Source of the DNA: Toxoplasma gondii ME49
Taxonomy: Eukaryota > Apicomplexa > Conoidasida > Eucoccidiorida > Sarcocystidae
Length of the DNA: 64,000 nucleotides
Assembly: GCF_000006565.2 (NCBI RefSeq)
Contig: NC_031479.1
Span: 3,932,289-3,996,288 of the forward strand
Direction of reading: 5' to 3'
The notes below the pieces were generated by a model that saw only the letters and a program-made list of their open reading frames with translations, did no database searches and was not told the origin of the DNA. Of the stretch, positions 52,777-64,000 are shown piece by piece. Made by a program: the position numbers and the translations under genes. The number at the start of each line of letters is the position of its first letter. Within the stretch, counting starts at the first letter, position 1.

Positions 52777-55416
52777 TTATGTTTCCTCTGGAAGACACCC
52801 CGCTCTTCGAAGCTCCTCTGTGTCAACGACAACTGGGCCGTCTTCTTCATCGAGGAGCCCCAGACCGTCGACAATCGCCTCTCTCTTCCTTTCGAACTCT
52901 TCCTCACTTTCTCCCTCCCTCGTTTTGCAGGTTTGCCGAAGGAGCTGCTGCAACCACCGTGCTCGCTCACACACTTTCTTCATCACTTCTTCTTGTTCTC
53001 TCTCTTGTTCTCTTTGCTCTGGTGTCTGTACGGCTCCGGCTGACGGCTTCACGGTCGCGCCTTTCTCGGAAGAAGAGAGAGGTCCCGCAGGCGAGTTGAG
53101 GCAGGTGTCTACGAGAGCAGATGCCGAGGAAAAGAGGAAAGACTTTTGGAGCAGCGAGTCGCTGAGAAGGTCGTCTGGGCACTGTTCCAGTTGACAGTGG
53201 AGAAGGCGCAGAAAAGAGACGTACATCTCTGCGAAGAAAATTCCGAGAGACAGAAGACATGGATTGACATTAGCCGCTCGCATGCAGACAAACACACACA
53301 CCCTCGTGGCCAGCTGTGAGACGGATTTAGCGTTCGTCGTCAGCAACTGAGGGTAGAAGGCAACTGCATGCAGCGAGGCAAATGCGAGAATGGGGTGTGT
53401 TCCACCGAAAAGGCTGCAGAGAACAAGAATTCGCAAAACGCCTCTCGCGATGACTGTCGCCATCAACGCGAGCCGCAGCCAAGCTCACTCTTGCAGAATT
53501 GCTCAGTTTCACGAACTCCTGTGGTTCTGCAGCGGCCTGGAGTCGGTCCGCGATGAAGCACCGCCCGCGCGAACCTACGGGCGCCTTGAGTGCGCTGTAG
53601 AGACACCGAAACGCGACCGCAAACGGCCGCTTCCTTTGTCTTCAGACACTCGAAAAACTGCAACGATGTCTGGGCCGTTTTAAAACTCGCAAAATTCATA
53701 ACTCCGACAGGATTTTATTTACGAGCGCGTCTCGGAGTTTTTTTTGTCGGTGCCGTCTCTGGGTTCTGAAAAATTCGCGAAAGCACGGCCCTCTGCATGC
53801 ATCCTCAGCAGCGAACATTTAGGCTTTTCAGGAAATGCATGCTTTTCAGGAAATGCATGCGCATGAAAGGAAAGACATCTAGGGGGCGAAGAGAATTCCT
53901 GATTACCTGGCAAGAAGCGGATCGCACGTTCACAGTGACAGAGGAGAAGCAGAAGCTGCTTCCATTGTTCAAATCCATCAAAGCGATGTCCGAGCAGAAA
54001 GGCGAGGTACGCCACTTGAATTTCGCCGAGCAGATTCTCCCATGTTCTTCGTTCGATCGTTCTCCACTCCCGTTTCTCTCGAGCTTCTTCGCTGTCGCTT
54101 GCCGCGACCAGATGCTCTCCTTCTTGGGGTTCCACTGCATGCGCTCGGTTCTCTGCCTCTGTCTCGTCGCGCTTCTTCAGCTGTTGTCTCGGCTTCTCTC
54201 GCTGCCTTCCCTCGCGTCGCTCCACGACTTTCTGAAGATCTTGAAGCAGCGTCAGAAGACCCAGACTCGGATCCACCGCCGCTCGCGTCAGCGCTTGGGC
54301 TCCAACAGCCTTCGCCGCGACCGCGGTCGCGCCCTGTCTCCGTGCTTCAGTCTCTGCGCGCCGGGCCGCCGCGACCGCCGTCGCCCGCAGCGATGGAACT
54401 TCCGAGAAGAAGAAACGAGCCACAGGCGTCTTTCCGGACGCAGCGTCTTCCGCTCTTTGTTCTCCTTGTTCTTCATGGCCTTCCTCGTCTTCGCCTTCGC
54501 CGGCGACGGAGACCTCGTCTCGGGGTCTCGCAGCATGCATGCGCGTGGATTTTTCTCTGAGGTTTCCTTCGCTGTTCGCGGCGTCTTTGAGTGCGTTTTC
54601 AGGCGAACGGTCCGCGACGTTCGAGTCTCCAAGCAAGGCCGCTTCCTCCGACGTTAAGTCGAGAGGAAGAGCAGCGAACAAGCCTTTGACCGGTTCGACG
54701 CGCTCGAGACAAGACGGAGAAATGAAGTCCGTCAAGACACTCCACATGCGGACGTACTGCTGCGGATACACCCCAAGCTTCCTGTCCAGTTCGAGGCGAC
54801 GGACGGCGCGAACGAAGCGATCTTCTTCGTCTCTGTCCTTCAGCTGCTCGAGCCGAGCAAGCCTCGGATTCCACCTCCGCACAGCCACTGCGTTCGGCTG
54901 CAGGAAGAGGAACTCGCTCTGCACAGATCCAATGCCCTCTTTGCAGCCGCCAATCGCCTCCTCCACTCGCATCGAGGTGTACATACACTCGAACGCCGAA
55001 CCTCCGGCTCGCGTCTCACCCGTCGAGTCGTCCAAAGACGCAGCGGCAAGCGAAGAGGCGTCAGCTAGTGTGTACAGGAGATGGCACCCAGGCTGGATGC
55101 ACTTGACTCCTGCGAACTGAGGTCCGACTCTCCAGAGCGCGTAGTCGAGGCCAACGTGAACAGAGGAACCTGAAGCCCCGACAGGCAAGCCGAGAAGCAG
55201 AAGAGAACAACTCCCGAGCTGAGAAGCTGCGTCTTCTGGCGAGAGGAAAGGCGGCAGCGACGGAGGCTCCGCCTGCGCGTCCGACGACGCCCGAGCTCCC
55301 GAGACACCACAGAAAGAAGAAGAGAAAGAAGAAGAGAAAGAAGAAGAGAAAGAAGAAGAGGAAGAAGAAGAGGAAGAAGAAGAGAAAGAAGAAGAGGAAG
55401 AAGTGAAGGTGTTCAT
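52777..55416 (-). CDS. AAR2: AAR2 homologue, U5 snRNP assembly factor, two exons
   Basis: Exon 1 runs 55416-53907 and exon 2 runs 53228-52777; the phase-1 junction fits, giving 653 residues. AAR2 binds Prp8 during U5 snRNP maturation and is exchanged for Brr2. The N-terminal domain (about 60-220) shows the family start LLLLGLPVGASGSSVHVGLD, then WRVGPQFAGVKCIQPGCHLLY. The C-terminal helical domain spans the splice: QVAYLAFLLGHRFDGFEQWK, then MYVSFLRLLHCQLEQCPDD, and ends with the acidic PVVVD motif typical of AAR2 C-termini. The human protein is 384 residues. The excess is a poly-Ser N-terminus and a Glu/Arg/Ala-rich linker (about 300-455). The frame extends upstream to a TTG at 55512, but the first ATG is 55416. 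Confidence 0.92.
53823..53858. repeat. 18-bp tandem duplication in the AAR2 intron
   Basis: GCTTTTCAGGAAATGCAT occurs twice in perfect tandem, each copy ending in a GCATGC-type palindrome. It lies at the 5' end of the AAR2 intron (53229-53906). Confidence 0.9.
55312..55396 (-). repeat. Ser/Phe coding repeat in AAR2
   Basis: GAAGAAGAGAAA-type 12-nt units on the plus strand encode poly-Ser with periodic Phe at residues about 5-35 of AAR2. The tract is low complexity and probably variable in length. Confidence 0.8.
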
Positions 55417-56519
55417 GGCTGCAAGAAGACAAGGGAGAGGGGGGCCAGACAGGCAGCCTTGTGCTAGGTGAAAGAAAGAAAAGTCAGCAAGCGAAGGAAC
55501 CGGAGCGAGCAAAAGGAAGAAGGGGGAGAAGAGAGAGAAAGGGAGAGAGAGAAGACGAGGAAACTTTCATTTGACAAGATCGAGAGGCGGGGCGAAACAG
55601 CGAAATGGTCGCCAGTGGAAAGCAGCGAAATTCGCCATGAGGGCCGTTGGTAACACCGACTTTATCTCGTCTCTTCTCTGCGGTACCCACATGCACAACA
55701 GGAGAGACAAGAAAGAAGTTCGCGCCTTCTTCTTGCATCTCCAGCTTGGGGACGCACTCCCCGAAAAAGGAACTTTTTCTTGCTTTTCTTCTCTTCGTCA
55801 AGAACTCTCTGCATCGGGACTTGTGCGATGCCTTTTCACTGTCGCACCCGCCTCTCCCACCCAGCTCGCATTCATGCACTGCTTCACAAAGGGGAAGGAA
55901 AAAAGAGAAAGAAAGAAAAAAACAAGAAAAAAAGGAAAAAAAGACAAACAAGGAGGAAAGGAAAAACAGTCAAGCACGCGCATGTGCCGGGTCTCTGTTG
56001 CTTGCTGCGTTTTTTTCCAGCGGAGCGACGCATGCAGCTCAACACTGCATGTGCGACAGTTCCTGTTTTTCTTCAGTGAAGAACTCACGACAATGACGAT
56101 ACCACAAGTCCTTTTTTCTCCCTATGAGGGGGAGGAACATTAAACGAGGAAGGCGCATTTCCTCGCTCCTTCGGAATCCGCGGCGGTCAGCCTCGCGACA
56201 CTGGAATCTTTTTCTCCGTTCTCCTCTCTCCATATCGGACTTCACAGAGTTATTCCAGTTATTCCATCCTCTTCTTGTTGTCCTTTGCGTTCTTCCTCTT
56301 CCTCCTCACGTTGTTCTTCTTCCCTCACGTTTCTCTTCCTTCTTCTCCCTCTGGTTCGTCCTCGCGTTCTTTGTCTTGGCCTCCCTCTTCTTCTCTCTGT
56401 TCTCGCTCTTGCTCTTCTTTTGTTCTCCGTTCTGTTCTCCGTCGTATTCTTCGTCTTGTTCACTGTTTCCTTCTTCTCTCTGTCCTCGCTCTTGCTCTAC
56501 CTCTTCCTACTCGCTTTCA
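55417..56519. promoter_or_regulatory. Divergent promoter region between AAR2 and bL25
   Basis: 1.1 kb between two opposite start codons. It contains GCATG palindrome variants (about 55980, 56031, 56045) and a C/T-rich plus-strand leader at about 56270-56519. The shared region could co-regulate a splicing factor and an organellar ribosomal protein; this is inference from arrangement. Confidence 0.5.
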
Positions 56520-58152
56520 ATGATGTCGCGCGCCGTGGTGTCTGGCGTCGGTCGTCTGCCGGCCTCGCAGGTCGCGGGATGGCGGCTGGCGCCCGTGGCT
56601 TCGCTAGCGTTTTCGTCGCCTCGTCTGTCCTCGATCTCCTCGCTCTCCTCGATCTCCTCGCTCTCCTCGTTCTCCTCGATCTCCTCGATCTCCTCGCTCT
56701 CCTCGATCTCCTCGCTCTCCTCGATCTCCTCGCTCTCCTCGATCTCCTCGTTCTCCTCGTCCTCCTACGCATGCAATGGTCACTCCTCGCCGGCCGCGTC
56801 TGCCCTCCCTTCCACCGATTCCTGTACATGGCCACAGACGGAGTTTTCCTCTTCTCGTGGAGGGCCGAGCGTCGCTTCTGCTGTGGCGCTGCTTGCGTCG
56901 GAGACAGCTGGGTGTCTCCTCTGTCCTCGCGCGGAGCCTCAGAAGGAAGCCAGGGCCGTGCGTCAGCGAACTGGGCGCTCAAGAAACTGTTCGGACTCCC
57001 CCTCTCTCGGCGCTGGCTGTGTCTCTCTCTCTTCATATGCGCTGGGCGGTCTCTCTGCTCCCCGGCCGTTTTTGACGTCTCGTGAACGCCCCGCAACCTG
57101 CGACGCGACGCCCTCGGCAAGTTGGAGAGACCCTCGTCTCTGTACTTCCACACACTTCAGTCCTCGGCCTTCTGTCTGTTCCTTCTCTCCCCCGCGTTTC
57201 TCGAGTTCCGTTCTGCAGTCGTCGGGTGCCTCCTCGCCTCTCTCGTGGAGCGGCTCGGCTGTCTTCTCTCGAGCTGGGTGCGCGGCGTTTGCCTCGCAGC
57301 GCGGCGCGCAGTTCGAGGAGGAAAAAAGCCAAGAAGAGACTCTCTCGAAGAACTTCAAAACCGACCTCATTCGCATGCAGTGGCCAGCGATGCGCGACGA
57401 AATGGTCCGCTTCTTCCAGTCACAGAATGCCATTGCATTCGACAAAATCAGCAAGCGGCATCCGTCTGCGTCTCTCTCGTCCGACGCCTCCTCTTCGTCC
57501 TCTTCGCCTTCGGCGAATCGTGGAGAGCGCAGGGCGACAGCAGAAGAAGTGGACCGTGAGGAGCAAGGCAAACTGAGTTTCGCGGAAATGGTCGTCGGGA
57601 GCACACGCAGTGCATGCGGAGTCTTGGGCGCAGGCCGCTCTTCTGCAGTGGACGTCGCATGCAAGCCATGGAAGAGATTTGTGCGCAAGGAGGACATCCA
57701 GAGAGCTGGATACGTCCCCTGCATTGTCGAGAAGTACGGCATCGAAAGGCGTCTCGCCATCCACCGTGACACACTGGAGGCGCTCGCATTCGACGAACAG
57801 CATGGACATCTGTCCTACTGTAAGCGGCAAAAAACTGGAGCCGACGCGACGCGCAGAGCCTTGAGTCATCGAAACGCATGCAGCCGCCATGCCAGAAAGG
57901 CGTCGCCGAAACACCGCGAAAGACCTCTCCCGTGACCTCGGTTGCGACCCCGCTGTGTGTGCACAGGCGCCTTCGCCTGGACGTCTACATTCGACAAACT
58001 GCATGGAGATGCATGCACTGTGCACATCAAACATGATCGATACATCCATTCATCTGCATGCGCATTTACTCTCATACAAAAAACACTCGTACACGCACAT
58101 GCAGACAGAGTTACAACTTCATAGACAGATATATATATTTATAGATAGACGT

Positions 58153-58206
<54 letters not shown>

Positions 58207-58513
58207 GTATATATATATATATGTATATATATATATTTATATGTATAGATAGATAGATCTACTTGTTGGCGTATCTCTTGAAGCGATGAGTGAGTCGATG
58301 GAGGTAGCCCTGTGAAGGTCACCGTGTGTGTACCGCTGGAAATTAACACAGAGAGAAAAGGGGGGACACAGTAAAACAACTACATGCTGGCAAGAGAGAA
58401 GACGCTCCAGCTTTCGGATGAAGCGAGAAATGCCGCAAACAATCCTTCTGTGTCTTTATTTATATCTACAGACAGACCATGACGGTCTCTTCCTCACACC
58501 TAAAACATGCATG

Positions 58514-58544
<31 letters not shown>

Positions 58545-58549
58545 GTATG

Positions 58550-58581
<32 letters not shown>

Positions 58582-61225
58582 CATCTATATTCGTGTATAC
58601 AGAGAGAGAGAGACAATTTGTACTAGGAGAATTTCAAAGCGAACTTGCGTTGAGTTTCGGATGCGACCGGCTTGCTTTGGCTGCGTTTGCTTTTTAGTGT
58701 TTCAAGCTCGCTTGTTTCGCCTGAGAATCGGAAACTGGATTGAGGAATGCATTCCAACCTTCGTGCAAGCAGACCCAGGTAAGCTGGCATTTCCTTTCGC
58801 GTTGTCTTCGCTGTCCCGCTGCGTCGCCATGGCGTTTCTTCCTGATTGTCACCAATTTTTCTTCGTCTTCTTCTTCTACTCCTTCTTCTTCTCTCTCCTG
58901 CTGTAGTAGCCGTCGCAGTGTGTCTACGGGGGTCGTTCTGCGACCAGCTGCGTCTTCTGTCGCTCGACGTTCGCCTTTCCTTGTTCTGCGCATGCGTTGT
59001 CTCTGGAGTTCTCCTGTGGGTGGCCGAGTTTCTCTTCCGCGTCTTCCTCTGCTTGCTTTGCCGTTCAACTCCTTGAATGTCCAGCTTCTTGCTGCTTCGT
59101 TTCGATGTGTGTTGCGTCTGCTCTTCTCGCCGGTGTTCGATCGTCCCTCGCCTGGCTTGCGTCTCTCCCGACGTTTCAGTTTTTGTTTTCTTCCCTGCGT
59201 TTCTTCAGTGGCGCGGCGGCTGTACTTTGTGAAGTTCGAGCGACATGTCGCAGGCAAAATTTCCGAAGTCGACATCCCCACAACGATGGTGGGCCTCCTA
59301 GCCTGTCCAGCCTACCAGAGAGGTGAGGCGAGTCGAAAGCTCCTTTTTTCTCGGGTGATCCAAGTCTCTTCTCTCTCGTCTTCCGACTCCCGCGTCTCTT
59401 TTGCCCTTCTCTCTCCGAGCCGCTGTCGTCTTCTGCCACTGACAGCCTCTCTGCGGCAGTGCAGGGATCTGCGTCTTGCCTTCTCTTCGCCTTGTCATGT
59501 GTGTACACGCTGAGGAGACGGAGGAAGAGAAGACAAAGACGAAGCGCGAGGAAGGGAGGCATGCGAAGATGAAGAACGGCGGAACGTCACAACTGGAAAC
59601 GCAAGGCAGCAGGGATCTCGGGTGATACAGAGAGGGAACGAAGTCGGTTGTGGGAAGACAAGTGAAGAAGCGACAACGCGTCTGAGCACGTCAGTGTACG
59701 TACACTAGCATGCGAAGCGAAGAGAGAGGCCGCGTGGATGTCCTTTCATGACGAAGCGCCCTTCTGGTTTTCTCTCTCCTTTCTTTCATTTTTTAATTTT
59801 CGTTCTTCCTCAGGCTACCACGTTGAGCTCGTCATGCCAACGATCAGGTGCCAGTGCGTCGGCGCGGAAATTCCACCTCCCTTCTTTGTCGATGTCTCGC
59901 GTCTTCACTACTCCCCTCCCTACACGGCCATCACCTTGCAAGATTTACAGGTAGAGAATGTCTCGTCGAGTCTCCTCAGTCTGCTCTGCTCTCGAGCTCG
60001 ATTTTGTGCGCAGGACATTCCACTTTCGCTTTGCTGTTTTCTCGTTCCGCGAACTGTCCGTCCAGCGCTCCATCTTGAGTTTCAGTCGTGGAATCGGGTG
60101 CGTCTCTCGCTGCTCGTCTCTCTCTCTCTCTTTCCCTGTCGACTTCTTCTCCCTTCGTACTTATCTCTCTTTTGCCTTCTCTGTCATCGAGGGCATCTTC
60201 TCCCCCTTCCACCCTCCTGCCAAAAATCTATCTTTAAATGCAGCTCTGCACACAGTTCACTGTGTCTCGCTTTTCCCCTTTTGCCTCTCTGCGAATTTCT
60301 CTTCGTGTTCGCCGATTGCTTCCGTCCGCCTCCATCTCGCTCTGTCGAGCTCTCCTTCAACTGGATATCCCTACGCGCCTGTCTGAACATCTAAACCCAT
60401 ATGCGTATATATATATATATATGTATATATATATGTATAGATCTGTATCTTCTGTTTGAGTGTCTGCTTCCCGGCGGCGAGTCCCTCGAGGTGCATCTAT
60501 GTATTCGTTCTTTTATCTTTTCTGTTTTCTGTCTCGGCAGCATCTTCTGCCGGCGGATGGATCGGCGCGGTTTCATCCCTCGTACGACGCAGCGACGCAG
60601 GAGGTCGCGTGGGCGTACGAAGTTGGCTCGGTAAAAACATCACCGGGAAATTCGAGAAAACGCAAAAACCGTCTTTCCGCTGCCAGCCAGAAATGGCACC
60701 TTCGTCTTTTGAAACGCACCTCTAGCGCAGTCTCTGTAGATGCATGCACCCGTGTACACGGTCAAAGATAAGTCCTCACACAAGCCTGTCGACAGCTACA
60801 GTTTTCGATTCGAAGCAACAGTGGACATGTACACATCTGCGTATGCATGCCTGTCTGGAGAGTCTAGATCGAGATGCATCTGTGAACAGACATTTGTGTA
60901 GGTGGAAAGAAACAGTTGTGTGTCTGTGTGGGCCGGGATGAACCAGGTCGTCGTACTTTTCTGTGCATACGTGCCGACATCGCGCATGCATTCTGCGGTA
61001 ATTTCTAGTTTTCCGGCCCACTGACAGTGGCTCTGGCGTTCCTTTTGTTCCATTCTCGTCGACATCCGAGCTGTTTCATGTTGAGTTTCTCTCTCGGGTG
61101 TCTCTTGCCGTGTGACTCTGCAGCTGCCTGACGCCCCCCTCCCGGCGGACTATGTGGATCCGAACTTCGTCGACAGAAAGGGCCAAAAAATGGACGTTTG
61201 CTTCCGTAATCACTTCCCAAATTGA
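56520..61225 (+). CDS. bL25: Organellar ribosomal protein bL25 (CTC/TL5 type), six exons
   Basis: Exons 56520-57819, 58698-58778, 59209-59322, 59814-59950, 60541-60630 and 61124-61225; all phases agree, 607 residues. bL25 binds 5S rRNA in bacterial-type large subunits. The homologous part starts near residue 375: [19 protein letters not shown] (family pattern: Arg-Lys-x-Gly-x-Ile-Pro-x-Val-x-Tyr-Gly), then [19 protein letters not shown] and a C-terminal segment VECLPA-like ([19 protein letters not shown]), matching the two-domain CTC form. I chose the tandem ATG at 56520 because the sequence before it is a C/T-rich leader, although the frame opens at 56124. The first 35 residues are Arg/Ala/Ser/Val-rich without a signal peptide, suggesting a mitochondrial presequence. 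About 330 residues between are Ser-rich and disordered. Whether it serves mitochondrion or apicoplast is unproven. Confidence 0.85.
56632..56762 (+). repeat. (CTCCTCGAT/CTCCTCGCT)n coding repeat
   Basis: A 9-nt unit repeated about 14 times in exon 1 of the bL25 gene, encoding Ser-Ser-Ile/Leu/Phe triplets. Unlike the poly-Ser tracts, this gives a hydrophobic residue at every third position. Confidence 0.88.
58125..58587. repeat. (TA)n microsatellites in bL25 intron 1
   Basis: TA/TATG tracts at 58125-58250 and 58511-58587, in the intron before exon 2 (58698). Confidence 0.9.
59693..59706. repeat. Perfect 14-bp palindrome AGTGTACGTACACT
   Basis: Fully self-complementary member of the dispersed TGTACA/TACACC motif family, in the intron between bL25 exons 3 and 4. 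Confidence 0.8.
60409..60436. repeat. (TA)n microsatellite in bL25 intron 4
   Basis: Short TA/TATG tract 105 bases before exon 5 (60541). Confidence 0.8.
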
Positions 61226-61629
61226 GGGGAGGCGGAAGCGGGAAACGCGCGAAACCGAGACACGCCTTCTGCGGTGTATGTACGCTCCAGGCCGTCGACG
61301 TCTCCTCGCGTTTCTTTGGATGTCTGAGTGGCTCCAGGTGTGCATCAGGGAAAAGTGGAGGCGTTTGTCCTGGACATGACAGAAGTGGAGAAAAAAACAT
61401 ACCGGCGACGACATGCACTTCCGAATCTGCCTGATCCATCCACAGCAAACAAACCGCTCGCTGACGAGTTGTCAGAGGTTCTCTTTTCGCTCGTTCAAGC
61501 CATGAGGTCTTGCCCTGCTCTGCCGCGCTCCGATACACGGATTTGCATGCCCCCGTCTCTGAACAAACAAATTCTCTCTGGGCTCCTCAGTTCGACTCAC
61601 GTCTCCACCCCCATCTCCCACATATATAT

Positions 61630-61668
<39 letters not shown>

Positions 61669-63846
61669 GTCTGCACGCAATCACTTGCATGTATATATAC
61701 ACACATATATACACATGTACACAATTGTATGTACGCACCAAGACACTTCCGTTTTCTTTCAGTTTATCTGGTCGTCTCGCTATCATGTCAGCAAAAGGCC
61801 AATCAAAATATATGGCCGCCCCAGATTATGGTGGTCCACGTAAGTATAAATAGGTACAGAGGTTTACGAATATGAGCCACAATGGTGAGAGTTTGGTATA
61901 CATGGAAGAGCCATGATTTAGACAGCTTCTTCCCCTTGCTCTTCGGGATGTAAGAAAGAGAGTTTTCACAAAAGATCTGTTTATCCCACCAATTCACAGA
62001 CGCGACCAGGTACGAGCTGTCTTTTCTGTTTAAAGCTCTCTTCCACTTTGCCTTTGTCCGTTTCTTCCACCCTGTTGTCTTCTCCTTCTTCGCCGGTGTC
62101 GGACTTCCCTTTGTGCTCAAAGCATGCAGTTCAAAGGCATCTTTTCTGGATATAGGAACTGGAATCGGACTGGGGAAGCGAGGCCTGCCTCGGAGAGCCT
62201 TCGAGGTGAAGAAAAAAATGAAAAGATTCACAGCGCTGTCCCTAGGGCGCCTTCCTTTGCTCTTCAGAAGCCACACATACGAGGGCTCTCAACGGTTTTT
62301 CATGTCTGGAGCGATTCTCTTCAAGCACACAAGGACGGTCTGCTTCCTTTTTAGAATCTGTTCTCGCTCCTCGATCTCCCCCTTTTATTCACCCGCACTC
62401 CAGTTCACACAAAACGCCTATTTCTCTCCGTCGTCTTATCAAACCCTGTCTCTTTTCTACTCCCAAAGGGGATTCTTTTTGTTCTCACATTCCCAAACAC
62501 AACGTGGAGACGACGGAAATCTTGCAGGCGTCGGACATCGTTTCTCCACAGCCGCGCGCTTCCTGCCTCTCTCTCACATCAGACGCAGCGTCTCCCTCGC
62601 TCTTCGCCGTTGGCGCGGTGTCTCCGGAGTCTCTCCAGGTGCATGTCAGCTTGTGTTCTTGTTTCCTGCTTCCTCCTCGACCTCGTTGCTGGCCTGGGGC
62701 GCCCAGAAGTCGAAATCTTCTACTCTGGGAAAGCCACCTCAGATTCTTTCCTCTTGTCTCTCCGCGTCTCCCGTGGCTTTCCTTCTTGCTGTGGAATGTC
62801 GCTGTCATAAATTGGATCTTCCTTATCCACTTCTTGCTCCACACTCTCTGCGTCTTCGACTCGGTCGGGGACGTGACCTAGAAAAAGAAGAGAGACGCAG
62901 AAAGTCGATGGGAAGTGAGTGGGGGCGCGAGAAGAGAGGAAAATCGTTTGCAACTCGACACAGACTTCTCTGTGACGAATCACAGACACTGTTGTCTCGT
63001 CTGGCGCTTCCTCTCATCTTGATCGGTGCACAACGAAAGGCTCCTTGTTTAACGGCACACATGCATGCGGAGATATATGTTCACACATGTTTACGTAGCT
63101 ATCTATATGTATCTGTATTATGTAGAGGTGTATGTATATTAAGGACAAAGAAACTGAGTGATTCCTGAAGCAACCGATCAGGCAGGGCGCTCTGTCGCAG
63201 GCCGCACCGCTGCTTCCAGATACCAGCAAAAAGACACGGAGACACCCAGATTTCATCGTCTCAAACAGGTCGCACCGCGACAGAGAGAAGACCACCGAGA
63301 ATGCCCTTTTTCCCTGTTCTGCTGTCGCTTCTTAACACTAGCGAGAAGGGAACGCTGAGACACACACACTCATCCGCAGTAGGGCTTGTTCCCGCGAAAA
63401 CGCGGTGGCCTTTGGCATGTCGTTGAACTTGAACGGCACACAACCGTTCCGCCACCACAGGCACTGGATGTCTGTGGATCTACAAATGAATGTCGCCGAT
63501 GAATTCGGGACTTCTTCGGACACACCCCAATTAAATTTCCCGCTTCCTTGTTTGTGCGAGCGTTCGCCGAGAGCTCTCGATTTCGAGCCGGCGTGGTGTT
63601 CCAGTTTTGAGGCATCTTTATCGCGGACGGTTGCCATGGTGTCGAGAAACATACGGTCACATTATTGAAAGAAACCGCAAAGAGATTTGGTGTTCGACGC
63701 GTGGCTTTCCATCCCCCGTCGCGTTTCCTAGCTTTCTCGCGTTCACTGGCGGCACAGGCGAGACGACGCCGGGGGTTGAGTCTCTCCATCTAGCTGAAAA
63801 ACGGAGACGAGAGCACGAAAAGGTGGACGTCGTGAACGGTGTGTGT
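61226..63846. other. Convergent spacer between bL25 and the right-edge gene
   Basis: 2.6 kb holding the 3' UTR of bL25 and that of the minus-strand gene entering from the right. A TA microsatellite is at 61620-61665. A 351-codon plus-strand ORF (62113-63168) has no domain and is contradicted by a better minus-strand exon signal inside it at 62720-62877. A 104-codon minus-strand ORF at 63338-63652 could be part of a 3' UTR. Confidence 0.45.
62720..62877 (-). CDS. Possible terminal exon of an unassigned minus-strand gene
   Basis: On the minus strand a strong acceptor (CTCTCTTCTTTTTCTAG) opens at 62877 into 52 codons ending in TAG at 62720. The peptide is acidic and polar (VEDAESVEQEVDKEDPIYDS...), unlike the Ser/Arg shadow frames. 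It enters in phase 1. I could not find a matching upstream exon between here and 63846, so this may be chance. Confidence 0.25.
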
Positions 63847-64000
63847 TCACATGTCGCCTAGATACGGAAGGAGTTGGGAGAGCGTCGACAGCACAATGCG
63901 TTTCTCCAGCTCCTTATCAAAAACAACGGGATAGAAAGCCTCTCCATGACTCAAGTCCGCGTACTCTCGTTGAAGAGAACCGAGAAACGAAGACGCTTTC
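63847..64000 (-). CDS. 3' end of an unidentified gene (partial, enters from right edge)
   Basis: On the minus strand, 50 sense codons from the right edge end in TGA at 63847-63849. The peptide has balanced composition with hydrophobic and charged residues typical of a folded domain (for example HGEAFYPVVFDKELEKRIVL and a LSQLLPYLGDM end). It does not resemble the surrounding disordered frames. The family is not recognisable from 50 residues. A GTATCT donor-like site near the end means a further 3' exon cannot be excluded. Confidence 0.55.
   Translation of the reverse strand, partial: KASSFLGSLQREYADLSHGEAFYPVVFDKELEKRIVLSTLSQLLPYLGDM

Noticed and set aside
53327..53549. Extra AAR2 exon between 53228 and 53907
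   Set aside because: Candidate acceptors exist (CTGCAG near 53530 and near 53417), but using them shifts or stops the frame, whereas direct joining of 53907 to 53228 restores the AAR2 helix without a gap.
62113..63168. 351-codon plus-strand ORF
   Set aside because: No domain, C/T-rich composition, and a better exon signal on the opposite strand; probably 3' spacer sequence.

Overview
The window looks like nuclear DNA of a tissue-cyst coccidian (Sarcocystidae: the Toxoplasma, Hammondia, Neospora group). This rests on Ser/Arg/Glu-rich proteins with long disordered inserts, many-exon genes with GT-AG introns of roughly 0.3-1.5 kb, pyrimidine-rich leaders before start codons, a very high density of the GCATGC palindrome, and (TA)n microsatellites in introns. 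Species cannot be settled from the sequence alone.

Layout. 1-1482 (minus) is the 5' part of an F-box protein gene that runs off the left edge. 6060-8876 (minus) is a 938-codon ORF of unknown function, with a possible further 3' exon at 4822-5475. After a 4.6 kb divergent spacer, 13515-28438 (plus) is a 16-exon gene for the TPR subunit of TFIIIC (TFC4/tau131/GTF3C3 family); all exon phases agree and give about 1487 residues. 28.4-37.6 kb is a sparse island holding only two short intronless genes, 30537-31025 and 33431-34072. Both encode lysine-rich, coiled-coil-prone proteins with one N-terminal hydrophobic segment, so they are candidate secreted proteins. 37569-42798 (plus) is a four-exon gene for an 848-residue, mostly disordered protein.

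The right third is a cluster of housekeeping genes. 46423-51276 (plus, six exons) is an organellar class-I release factor with a PxT codon-reading motif and a GGQ motif (RF1 type), probably mitochondrial. 52777-55416 (minus, two exons) is the U5 snRNP assembly factor AAR2. 56520-61225 (plus, six exons) is an organellar bL25/CTC-type ribosomal protein, also probably mitochondrial. AAR2 and bL25 share a 1.1 kb divergent promoter region. At the right edge, 63847-64000 (minus) is the 3' end of another gene.

How the genes relate: TFIIIC supports RNA polymerase III transcription of tRNA and 5S genes. AAR2 supports spliceosome assembly in an intron-rich genome. RF1 and bL25 both serve organellar translation. 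The accessory part is the 28.4-37.6 kb island. No tRNA, rRNA, CRISPR or intact transposon was seen. All exon models come from reading splice signals, phase and family similarity by eye; no transcript data or searches were available.
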